A DNA stretch of 64,000 nt. Source: Liolophura sinensis. Lineage: Eukaryota; Mollusca; Polyplacophora; Chitonida; Chitonidae. The notes beneath the pieces are model-generated. The model ran no database searches. It was not told the DNA's origin and worked only from the letters and a program-made list of their open reading frames with translations. The position numbers and the translations under genes were made by a program. Of this stretch, positions 52,451 through 63,453 are shown one piece after another. Location of the stretch: the NCBI RefSeq assembly GCF_032854445.1, contig NC_088295.1, positions 52,497,249 through 52,561,248 of the forward strand, read 5' to 3'. Numbering within the stretch: position 1 is the first letter of the stretch; each line of letters begins with the position of its first letter.

Positions 52451-55424
52451 TAGAAAAACCACACCATTTGTACATAAAAAACACAAGGTACTGGATACAG
52501 TCTGCTGTAAAAAGTACAATTGAACACTGACCCACATCATTAAGGTGCCAAAAGTTGCGGAATTGGGCCAGGCATCGGCAGCTGTTGAAAAATTGCAAAT
52601 TTCCCTGGTTTCCATGGAGTAAGAGCCGTTGCTGGGCACGTGATTATGACATCAATGATCATTCAATTGTCGCTACAGCCAAAAGTATTGGTCGGAGAGC
52701 AACGCGGTTTGCACCATTCGATTTCTCGTCACAAAATGCGTCGGAATAGCCGATTGCCAGCAGCACTGGAACAGTTTTTTCCACTTTTGCATTTTTGCCT
52801 GGTCTTTTAGTTAATTGAAATCGGCTACACTGTACTATGTACCATCGCGACTGGTCATTACTATATTCAACTTTTGACTATTAGTTATGTGCACTTCGGT
52901 AGTACAGAAGACGTCAAATCTTTGGGCCAAGCCCATTTAACTCACCCAGCAATTGTCTTACTTCTAAGTCCAAGACAATCTCAATGTCTTTATCTACGTG
53001 TAAAAAAACCACACCATTTGTACATAAAAAACACAAGGTACTAAATACAGTCTGCTGTAAAAAGTACAATTGAACACTGAACCACATCAATAAGGTGCCA
53101 AAAGTTGCGGAATTGGGCCAGGCATCGGCAGCTGTTGAAAAATTGCAAATTTCACTGGTTTCCATGGAGTAAGAGCCGTTGCTGGGCACGTGATTATGAC
53201 ATAAATGATCATTCAATTGTCGCTACAGCCAAAAGTATTGGTCGGAGAGCAACGCCGTTTGCACCATTCGATTTCTCGTCACAAAATACGTCGGATTAGT
53301 CTCTTGCCAGCAGCACTGGAACAGTTTTTCCACTTTTGCATTTTTGCCTGGTCTTTTTGTTAATTGAAATCGGCTACACTGTACTATGTACCATCGCGAC
53401 TGGTCATTACTATATTCAACTTTTGACTATTAGTTATGTGCCCTTCGGTAGCCCAGAAGACGTCAAATCTTTGGACTAAGCCCAATTAAGTCACCCAGCA
53501 ATTGTCTTACTTCTAAGTCCAAGACAATCTCAATGTCTTTATCTACGTGTAGAAAAACCACAAAATTTGTACATAAAAAACACAAGGTACTGGATACAGT
53601 CTGCTGTAAAAAGTACAATTGAACACTGAACCACATCATTAAGGTGCCAAAAGTTGCGGAATTGGGCCAGGCATCGGCAGCTGTTGAAAAATTGCAAATT
53701 TCACTGGTTTCCATGGAGTAAGAGCCGTTGCTGGGAACGTGATTATGACATCAATGATCATTCAATTGTCGCTACAGCCAAAAGTATTGGTCGGAGAGCA
53801 ACGCGGTTTGCACCATTCGATTTCTCGTCACAAAATACGTCGGATTAGCCTCTTGCCAGCAGCACTGGAACAGTTTTTCCACTTTTGCATTTTTGCCTGG
53901 TCTTTTTGTTAATTGAAATCGGCTACACTGTACTATGTACCATCGCCACTGGTCATTACCATATTCAACTTTTGACTATTAGTTATGTGCCTTTCGGTAG
54001 CCCAGAAGACTTCAAATCTTTGGGCCAAGCCCATTTAACTCACCCAGCAATTGTCTTACTTCTAAGTCCAAGACAATCTCAATGTCTTTATCTACGTGTA
54101 AAAAAACCACACCATTTGTACATAAAAAACACAAGGTACTAGATACAGTCTGCTGTATAAAGTACAATTGAACACTGACCCACATCATTAAGGTGCCAAA
54201 AGATGCGGAATTGGGCCAGGCATCGGCAGCTGTTGAAAAATTGCAAATTTCCCTGGTTTCCAAGGAGTAAGAGCCGTTGCTGGGCACGTGATTATGACAT
54301 CAGTGATCATTCAATTGTCGCTACAGCCAAAAGTATTGGTCGGAGAGCAACGCGGTTTGCACCATTCGATTTCTCGTCACAAAATACGTCGGATTAGCCT
54401 CTTGCCAGCAGCACTGGAACAGTTTTTCCACTTTTGCATTTTTGCCTGGTCTTTTTGTTAATTGAAATCGGCTACACTGTACTATGTACCATCGCGACTG
54501 GTCATTACTATATTCAACTTTTGACTATTAGTTATGTGCACTTCGGTAGTCCAGAAGACTTCAAATCTTTGGGCCAAGCCCATTTAACTCACCCAGCAAT
54601 TGTCTTACTTCTAAGTCCAAGACAATCTCAATGTCTTTATCTACGTGTAGAAAAACCACACCATTTGTACATAAAAAAACACAAGGTACTAGATACAGTC
54701 TGCTGTAAAAAGTACAATTGAACACTGACCCACATCATTAAGGTGCCAAAAGATGCGGAATTGGGCCAGGCATCGGCAGCTGTTGAAAAATTGCAAATTT
54801 CCCTGGTTTCCATGGAGTAAGAGCCGTTGCTGGGAACGTGAATATGACATCAATGATCATTCAATTGTCGCTACAGCCAAAAGTATTGGTCGGAGAGCAA
54901 CGCGGATTGCACCATTCGATTTCTCGTCACAAAATACGTCGGATTAGCCTCTTGCCAGCAGCACTGGAACAGTTTTTCCACTTTTGCATTTTTGCCTGGT
55001 CTTTTTGTTAATTGAAATCGGCTACACTGTACTATGTACCATCGCGACTGGTCATTACTATATTCAACTTTTGACTTTTAGTTATGTGCACTTCGGTAGT
55101 CCAGAAGACGTCAAATCTTTGGGCCAAGCCCATTTAACTCACCCAGCAATTGTCTTACTTCTAAGTCCAAGACAATCTCAATGTCTTTATCTACGTGTAG
55201 AAAAACCACACCATTTGTACATAAAAAACACAAGGTACTAGATACAGTCTGCTGTAAAAAGTACAATTGAACACTGACCCACATCATTAAGGTGCCAAAA
55301 GATGCGGAATTGGGCCAGGCATCGGCAGCTGTTGAAAAATTGCAAATATCCTGGTTTCCATGGAGTAAGAGCCGTTGCTGGGAACGTGAATATGACATCA
55401 ATGATCATTCAATTGTCGCTACAG

Positions 55425-55524
55425 CCCAAACCCACCCCCCAACCCCAACCAAACCCCCACAAAACCCCCAAAACCCCACCCCCAAAAAAACCCCCCCAAC
55501 CCCCAACAAACAAAAACCAAAAAA
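55425..55524. other. 100-base stretch of only C and A, replacing monomer sequence
   Basis: From 55,425 to 55,524 there is no G or T. There are eight C-runs of four or more, separated mostly by A-runs of one to seven. Neighbouring copies have only six bases (ccaaaa) between the flanking G residues, so about 94 bases are added. Just downstream, after gtattg, about 94 bases of the monomer are missing before tttgcattttt. Total monomer length is therefore unchanged apart from two one-base deletions elsewhere (547 bp). The minus strand is G/T only and could form G-quadruplexes. It is either a real filler at a recombination junction or an assembly/base-calling artefact. Confidence 0.9.
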
Positions 55525-56126
55525 GTATTGTTTGCATTTTTGCCTGGTCTTTTTGTTAATTGAAATCGGCTACACTGTACTATGTACCATCGCAACTGGT
55601 CATTACTATATTCAACTTTTGATTATTAATTATGTGCCCTTCGGTAGCCCAGAAGACGTCAAATCTTTGGGCAAGCCCATTTTACTCACCCAGCAATTGT
55701 CTTACTTCTAAGTCCAAGACAATCTCAATGTCTTTATCTACGTGTAAAAAAACCACACCATTTGTACATAAAAAACACAAGGTACTAGATACAGTCTGCT
55801 GTAAAAAGTACAATTGAACACTGACCCACATCAATAAGGTGCCAAAAGATGCGGAATTGGGCCAGGCATCGGCAGCTGTTGAAAAATTGCAAATTTCCCT
55901 GGTTTCCATGGAGTAAGAGCCGTTGCTGGGCACGTGATTATGACATCAATGATCATTCAATTGTCGCTACAGCCAAAAGTATTGGTCGGAGAGCAACGCG
56001 GTTTGCACCATTCGATTTCTCGTCACAAAATACGTCGGATTAGCCTCTTGCCAGCAGCACTGGAACAGTTTTTCCACTTTTGCATTTTTGCCTGGTCTTT
56101 TTGTTAATTGAAATCGGCTACACTGT

Positions 56127-56146
56127 ACTATGTACTATGTATATTC
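56127..56146. other. 15-bp-short monomer variant, site 1
   Basis: About 19 bp around catcgcgactgg are replaced by tatg. The result is a 7-bp tandem (actatgt twice) and a monomer of about 534 bp. Confidence 0.85.
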
Positions 56147-57211
56147 AACTTTTGACTATTAGTTATGTGCACTTCGGTAGCCCAGAAGACGTCAAATCTT
56201 TGGGCCAAGCCCATTTAACTCACCCAGCAATTGTCTTACTTCTAAGTCCAAGACAATCTCAATGTCTTTATCTACGTGTAGAAAAACCACACCATTTGTA
56301 CATAAAAAACACAAGGTACTAGATACAGTCTGCTGTAAAAAGTACAATTGAACACTGACCCACATCATTAAGGTGCCAAAAGTTGCGGAATTGGGCCAGG
56401 CATCGGCAGCTGTTGAAAAATTGCAAATTTCCCTGGTTTCCATGGAGTAAGAGCCGTTGCTGGGAACGTGAATATGACATCAATGATCATTCAATTGTCG
56501 CTACAGCCAAAAGTATTGCTCGGAGAGCAACGCGGATTGCACCATTCGATTTCTCGTCACAAAATACGTCGGATTAGCCTCTTGCCAGCAGCACTGGAAC
56601 AGTTTTTCCACTTTTGCATTTTTGCCTGGTCTTTTTGTTAATTGAAATCGGCTACACTGTACTATGTACCATCGCAACTGGTCATTACTATATTCAACTT
56701 TTGATTATTAATTATGTGCCCTTCGGTAGCCCCAGAAGACGTCAAATCTTTGGGCCAAGCCCATTTTACTCACCCCAGCAATTGTCTTACTTCTAAGTCC
56801 AAGACAATCTCAATGTCTTCATCTACGTGTAAAAAAACCACACCATTTGTACATAAAAAAACACAAGGTACTAGATACAGTCTGCTGTATAAAGTACAAT
56901 TGAACACTGACCCACATCAATAAGGTGCCAAAAGATGCGGAATTGGGCCAGGCATCGGCAGCTGTTGAAAAATTGCAAATTTCCCTGGTTTCCATGGAGT
57001 AAGAGGCCGTTGCTGGGCACGTGATTATGACATCAATGATCATTCAATTGTCGCTACAGCCAAAAGTATTGGTCGGAGAGCAACGCGGTTTGCACCATTC
57101 GATTTCTCGTCACAAAATACGTCGGATTAGCCTCTGCCAGCAGCACTGGAACAGTTTTTCCACTTTTGCATTTTTGCCTGGTCTTTTTGTTAATTGAAAT
57201 CGGGCTACACT

Positions 57212-57232
57212 GTACTATGTACTATGTATATT
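57212..57232. other. 15-bp-short monomer variant, site 2
   Basis: The same replacement as at 56.13 kb, here in an indel-rich stretch (cgggctac just upstream). Confidence 0.83.
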
Positions 57233-59267
57233 CAACTTTTGACTATTAGTTATGTGCACTTCGGTAGCCCAGAAGACGTCAAATCTTTGGGCCAAGCCCA
57301 TTTAAACTCACCCAGCAATTGTCTTACTTCTAAGTCCAAGACAATCTCAAATGTCTTTATCTACGTGTAGAAAAAACCACACCATTTGTACATAAAAAAA
57401 CACAAAGGTACTAGATACAGTCTGCTGTAAAAAGTAAAATTAAACACTGACCCACATCATTAAGGTGCCAAAGATGCGGAATTGGGCCAGGCATAGGCAG
57501 CTGTTAAAAAATTGCAAATTTCCCTGGTTTCCATGGAGTAAGAGCCGTTGCTGGGCACGTGATTATGACATCATTGATCATTCAATTGTCGCTACAGCCA
57601 AAAGTATTGGTCGGAGAGCAACGCGGTTTGCACCATTCGATTTCTCGTCACAAAATACGTCGGATTAGCCTCTTGCCAGCAGCACTGGAACAGTTTTTCC
57701 ACTTTTGCATTTTTGCCTGGTCTTTTTGTTAATTGAAATCGGATACACTGTACTATGTACCATCGCGACTGGTCATTACTATATTCAACTTTTGACTATT
57801 AGTTATGTGCACTTCGGTAGTCCAGAAGACGTCAAATCTTTAGGCCAAGCCCATTTAACTCACCCAGCAAATTGTCTTACTTCTAAGTCCAAGACAATCT
57901 CAATGTCTTTATCTACGTATAGAAAAAACCACACCATTTTGTACATAAAAAACACAAGGTACTAGATACAGTCTGCTGTAAAAAGTACAATTGAACACTG
58001 ACCCACATCATTAAGGTGCCAAAAGTTGCGGAATTGGGCCAGGCATCGGCAGCTGTTGAAAAATTGCAAATTTCCCTGGTTTCCATGGAGTAAGAGCCGT
58101 TGCTGGGCACGTGATTATGACATCAATGATCATTCAATTGTCGCTACAGCCAAAAGAATTGGTCGGAGAGCAACGCGGTTTGCACCATTCGATTTCTCGT
58201 CACAAAATGCGTCGAATAGCCGCTTGCCAGCATCACTGGAACAGTTTTTTCCACTTTTTGCATTTTTGCCTGTCTTTTCGTTAATTGAAATTCGGCTACA
58301 CTGTAGTATGTACCATCGCGACTGGTCATTACTATATTCAACTTTTGACTATTAGTTATGTGCACTTCGGTAGTACAGAAGACGTCTAAATCTTTGGGCC
58401 AAGCCATTTAACTCACCCAGCAATTGTCTTACTTCTAAGTCCAAGACAATCTCAATGTCTTTAATCTACGTGTAAAAAAACCACACCATTTGTACATAAA
58501 AAACACAAGGTACTAGATACAGTCTGCTGTAAAAAGTACAATTGAACACTGAACCACATCATTAAGGTGCCAAAAAGATGCGGAATTGGGCCAGGCATCG
58601 GCAGCTGTTGAAAAATTGCAAAATTTCACTGGTTTCCATGGAGTAAGAGCCGTTGCTGGGCACGTGATTATCACATCAATGATCATTCAATTGTCGCTAC
58701 AGCCAAAAGTGTTGGTCGGAGAGCAACGCGGTTTGCACCATTCGATTTCTCGTCACAAAATACGTCGGATTAGCCTCTACCAGCAGCACTGGAACAGTTT
58801 TTCCACTTTTGCATTTTTGCCTGGTCTTTTTGTTAATTGAAATCGGCTACACTGTACTATGTACCATCGCAACTGGTCATTACTATATTCAACTTTTGAT
58901 TATTAATTATGTGCCCTTCGGTAGCCCAGAAGACGTCAAATCTTTGGGCCAAGCCCATTTTACTCACCCAGCAATTGTCTTACTTCTAAGTCCAAGACAA
59001 TCTCAATGTCTTTATCTACGTGTAAAAAAACCACACCATTTGTACATAAAAAAACACAAGGTTACTAGATTACAGTCTGCTGTATAAAGTACAATTGAAC
59101 ACTGACCCACATCAATAAGGTGCCAAAAGATGCGGAATTGGGCCAGGCATCGGCAGCTGTTGAAAAATTGCAAATTTCCCTGGTTTCCATGGAGTAAGAG
59201 CCGTTGCTGGGCACGTGATTATGACATCAATGATCATTCAATTGTCGCTACAGCCAAAAGTATTGGT

Positions 59268-59282
59268 CGGAGACACCATTCG
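59268..59282. other. 13-bp deletion private to one monomer
   Basis: The monomer reads cggagacaccatt where neighbours have thirteen more bases containing gcaacgcgg. I found no other copy with this deletion. It lies at the edge of the indel-rich 55.3-59.3-kb patch. Confidence 0.8.
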
Positions 59283-59389
59283 ATTTCTCGTCACAAAATA
59301 CGTCGGATTAGCCTCTTGCCAGCAGCACTGGAACAGTTTTTCCACTTTTGCATTTTTGCCTGGTCTTTTTGTTAATTGAAATCGGCTAC

Positions 59390-60980
59390 ACTGTACTATG
59401 TACTATGTATATTCAACTTTTGACTATTAGTTATGTGCACTTCGGTAGCCCAGAAGACGTCAAATCTTTGGGCCAAGCCCATTTAACTCACCCAGCAATT
59501 GTCTTACTTCTAAGTCCAAGACAATCTCAATGTCTTTATCTACGTGTAGAAAAACCACACCATTTGTACATAAAAAACACAAGGTACTAGATACAGTCTG
59601 CTGTAAAAAGTAAAATTAAACACTGACCCACATCATTAAGGTGCCAAAAGATGCGGAATTGGGCCAGGCATAGGCAGCTGTTAAAAAATTGCAAATTTCC
59701 CTGGTTTCCATGGAGTAAGAGCCGTTGCTGGGCACGTGATTATGACATCATTGATCATTCAATTGTCGCTACAGCCAAAAGTATTGGTCGGAGAGCAACG
59801 CGGTTTGCACCATTCGATTTCTCGTCACAAAATACGTCGGATTAGCCTCTTGCCAGCAGCACTGGAACAGTTTTTCCACTTTTGCATTTTTGCCTGGTCT
59901 TTTTGTTAATTGAAATCGGCTACACTGTACTATGTACCATCGCGACTGGTCATTACTATATTCAACTTTTGACTATTAGTTATGTGCACTTCGGTAGTCC
60001 AGAAGACGTCAAATCTTTAGGCCAAGCCCATTTAACTCACCCAGCAATTGTCTTACTTCTAAGTCCAAGACAATCTCAATGTCTTTATCTACGTATAGAA
60101 AAACCACACCATTTGTACATAAAAAACACAAGGTACTAGATACAGTCTGCTGTAAAAAGTACAATTGAACACTGACCCACATCATTAAGGTGACAAAAGT
60201 TGCGGAATTGGGCCAGGCATCGGCAGCTGTTGAAAAATTGCAAATTTCCCTGGTTTCCATGGAGTAAGAGCCGTTGCTGGGCACGTGATTATGACATCAA
60301 TGATCATTCAATTGTCGCTACAGCCAAAAGAATTGGTCGGAGAGCAACGCGGTTTGCAGCATTCGATTTCTCGTCACAAAATGCGTCGGAATAGCCGCTT
60401 GCCAGCATCACTGGAACAGTTTTTTCCACTTTTGCATTTTTGCCTGGTCTTTTCGTTTATTGAAATCGGCTACACTGTAGTATGTACCATCGCGACTGGT
60501 CATTACTATATTCAACTTTTGACTATTAGTTATGTGCACTTCGGTAGTACAGAAGACGTCAAATCTTTGGGCCAAGCCCATTTAACTCACCCAGCAATTG
60601 TCTTACTTCTAAGTCCAAGACAATCTCAATGTCTTTATCTACGTGTAAAAAAACCACACCATTTGTACATAAAAAACACAAGGTACTAGATACAGTCTGC
60701 TGTAAAAAGTACAATTGAACACTGAACCACATCATTAAGGTGCCAAAAGATGCGGAATTGGGCCAGGCATCGGCAGCTGTTGAAAAATTGCAAATTTCAC
60801 TGGTTTCCATGGAGTAAGAGCCGTTGCTGGGCACGTGATTATCACATCAATGATCATTCAATTGTCGCTACAGCCAAAAGTGTTGGTCGGAGAGCAACGC
60901 GGTTTGCACCATTCGATTTCTCGTCACAAAATACGTCGGATTAGCCTCTTGCCAGCAGCACTGGAACAGTTTTTCCACTT
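59390..60980. repeat. Terminal family J, partial middle copy
   Basis: This block starts with a 15-bp-short monomer, then gcataggc with catcattgatc, gtatagaaa, ccaaaagaattgg, cagcatcactgg with tgtagtatg, and aagtgttgg. It has cggctacactg where the other two occurrences have cggatacactg. Confidence 0.6.
59393..59412. other. 15-bp-short monomer variant, site 3
   Basis: The same replacement with the same junction bases. It heads the middle copy of family J. Confidence 0.85.
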
Positions 60981-61572
60981 TTGCATTTTTGCCTGGTCTT
61001 TTTGTTAATTGAAATCGGCTACACTGTACTATGTACCATCGCGACTGGTCATTACTATATTCAACTTTTGACTTTTAGTTATGTGCACTTCGGTAGTCCA
61101 GAAGACGTCAAATCTTTGGGCCAAGCCCATTTAAGTGACCCAGCAATTGTCTTACTTCTAAGTCCAAGACAATCTCAATGTCTTTATCTACGTGTAGAAA
61201 AACCACACCATTTGTACATAAAAAACACAAGGTACTAGATACAGTCTGCTGTAAAAAGTACAATTGAACACTGACCCACATCATTAAGGTGCCAAAAGAT
61301 GCGGAATTGGGCCAGGCATCGGCAGCTGTTGAAAAATTGCAAATATCCCTGGTTTCCATGGAGTAAGAGCCGTTGCTGGGAACGTGAATATGACATCAAT
61401 GATCATTCAATTGTCGCTACAGCCAAAAGTATTGCTCGGGGAGCAACGCGGATTGCACCATTCGATTTCTCGTCACAAAATACGTCGGATTAGCCTCTTA
61501 CCAGCAGCACTGGAACAGTTTTTCCACTTTTGCATTTTTGCCTGGTCTTTTTGTTAATTGAAATCGGCTACA

Positions 61573-61593
61573 CTGTACTATGTACTATGTATA
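61573..61593. other. 15-bp-short monomer variant, site 4
   Basis: The same junction. The upstream half of this monomer (aaatatccctgg) is the type also seen at 55.3 kb next to the C/A-only stretch. Confidence 0.85.
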
Positions 61594-62655
61594 TTCAACT
61601 TTTGACTATTAGTTATGTGCACTTCGGTAGCCCAGAAGACGTCAAATCTTTGGGCCAAGCCCATTTAACTCACCCAGCAATTGTCTTACTTCTAAGTCCA
61701 AGACAATCTCAATGTCTTTATCTACGTGTAGAAAAACCACACCATTTGTACATAAAAAACACAAGGTACTAGATACAGTCTGCTGTAAAAAGTACAATTG
61801 AACACTGACCCACATCATTAAGGTGCCAAAAGATGCGGAATTGGGCCAGGCATCGGCAGCTGTTGAAAAATTGCAAATTTCCCTGGTTTCCATGGAGTAA
61901 GAGCCGTTGCTGGGAACGTGAATATGACATCAATGATCATTCAATTGTCGCTACAGCCAAAAGTATTGCTCGGAGAGCAACGCGGATTGCACCATTCGAT
62001 TTCTCGTCACAAAATACGTCGGATTAGCCTCTTGCCAGCAGCACTGGAACAGTTTTTCCACTTTTGCATTTTTGCCTGGTCTTTTTGTTAATTGAAATCG
62101 GCTACACTGTACTATGTACCATCGCAACTGGTCATTACTATATTCAACTTTTGATTATTAATTATGTGCCCTTCGGTAGCCCAGAAGACGTCAAATCTTT
62201 GGGCCAAGCCCATTTTACTCACCCAGCAATTGTCTTACTTCTAAGTCCAAGACAATCTCAATGTCTTCATCTACGTGTAAAAAAACCACACCATTTGTAC
62301 ATAAAAAACACAAGGTACTAGATACAGTCTGCTGTATAAAGTACAATTGAACACTGACCCACATCAATAAGGTGCCAAAAGATGCGGAATTGGGCCAGGC
62401 ATCGGCAGCTGTTGAAAAATTGCAAATTTCCCTGGTTTCCATGGAGTAAGAGCCGTTGCTGGGCACGTGATTATGACATCAATGATCATTCAATTGTCGC
62501 TACAGCCAAAAGTATTGGTCGGAGAGCAACGCGGTTTGCACCATTCGATTTCTCGTCACAAAATACGTCGGATTAGCCTCTTGCCAGCAGCACTGGAACA
62601 GTTTTTCCACTTTTGCATTTTTGCCTGGTCTTTTTGTTAATTGAAATCGGCTACA

Positions 62656-62677
62656 CTGTACTATGTACTATGTATAT
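62656..62677. other. 15-bp-short monomer variant, site 5
   Basis: The same junction, followed by a private change (ttttgtctatt instead of ttttgactatt). Confidence 0.85.
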
Positions 62678-63453
62678 TCAACTTTTGTCTATTAGTTATG
62701 TGCACTTCGGTAGCCCAGAAGACGTCAAATCTTTGGGCCAAGCCCATTTAACTCACCCAGCAATTGTCTTACTTCTAAGTCCAAGACAATCTCAATGTCT
62801 TTATCTACGTGTAGAAAAACCACACCATTTGTACATAAAAAACACAAGGTACTAGATACAGTCTGCTGTAAAAAGTAAAATTAAACACTGACCCACATCA
62901 TTAAGGTGCCAAAAGATGCGGAATTGGGCCAGGCATAGGCAGCTGTTAAAAAATTGCAAATTTCCCTGGTTTCCATGGAGTAAGAGCCGTTGCTGGGCAC
63001 GTGATTATGACATCATTGATCATTCAATTGTCGCTACAGCCAAAAGTATTGGTCGGAGAGCAACGCGGTTTGCACCATTCGATTTCTCGTCACAAAATAC
63101 GTCGGATTAGCCTCTTGCCAGCAGCACTGGAACAGTTTTTCCACTTTTGCATTTTTGCCTGGTCTTTTTGTTAATTGAAATCGGATACACTGTACTATGT
63201 ACCATCGCGACTGGTCATTACTATATTCAACTTTTGACTATTAGTTATGTGCACTTCGGTAGTCCAGAAGACGTCAAATCTTTAGGCCAAGCCCATTTAA
63301 CTCACCCAGCAATTGTCTTACTTCTAAGTCCAAGACAATCTCAATGTCTTTATCTACGTATAGAAAAACCACACCATTTGTACATAAAAAACACAAGGTA
63401 CTAGATACAGTCTGCTGTAAAAAGTACAATTGAACACTGACCCACATCATTAA

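Larger units (their letters stand above)
56100..58200. repeat. Terminal family J, copy 1 (indel-rich)
   Basis: The variant order is the 15-bp-short monomer, gtgaatatga, gattattaattatg, a second 15-bp-short monomer, catcattgatc with gcataggc, cggatacactg, then ccaaaagaattgg. The same order recurs at about 61,545-63,640 with an offset of 5,442-5,450 bp. Confidence 0.6.
55300..59300. other. Indel-rich patch containing the C/A-only stretch
   Basis: Private changes include gggcaagccc (55,670), agccccag (56,728), gaggccg (57,003), cctctgcc (57,132), cgggctac (57,202), tttaaactc (57,301), ccaaagatg (57,468), cctgtcttttcg (58,269), gacgtctaaa (58,381), ggttactagattac (59,060) and the 13-bp deletion at 59,273. 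Clean counterparts of the same monomer order lie at 61.5-64 kb. Confidence 0.62.

Noticed and set aside
55425-55524. A true telomere or interstitial telomeric repeat
   Set aside because: C- and A-run lengths vary from unit to unit with no fixed repeat; the flanks are ordinary monomers in register and the length is exactly compensated, which does not fit a telomere addition.
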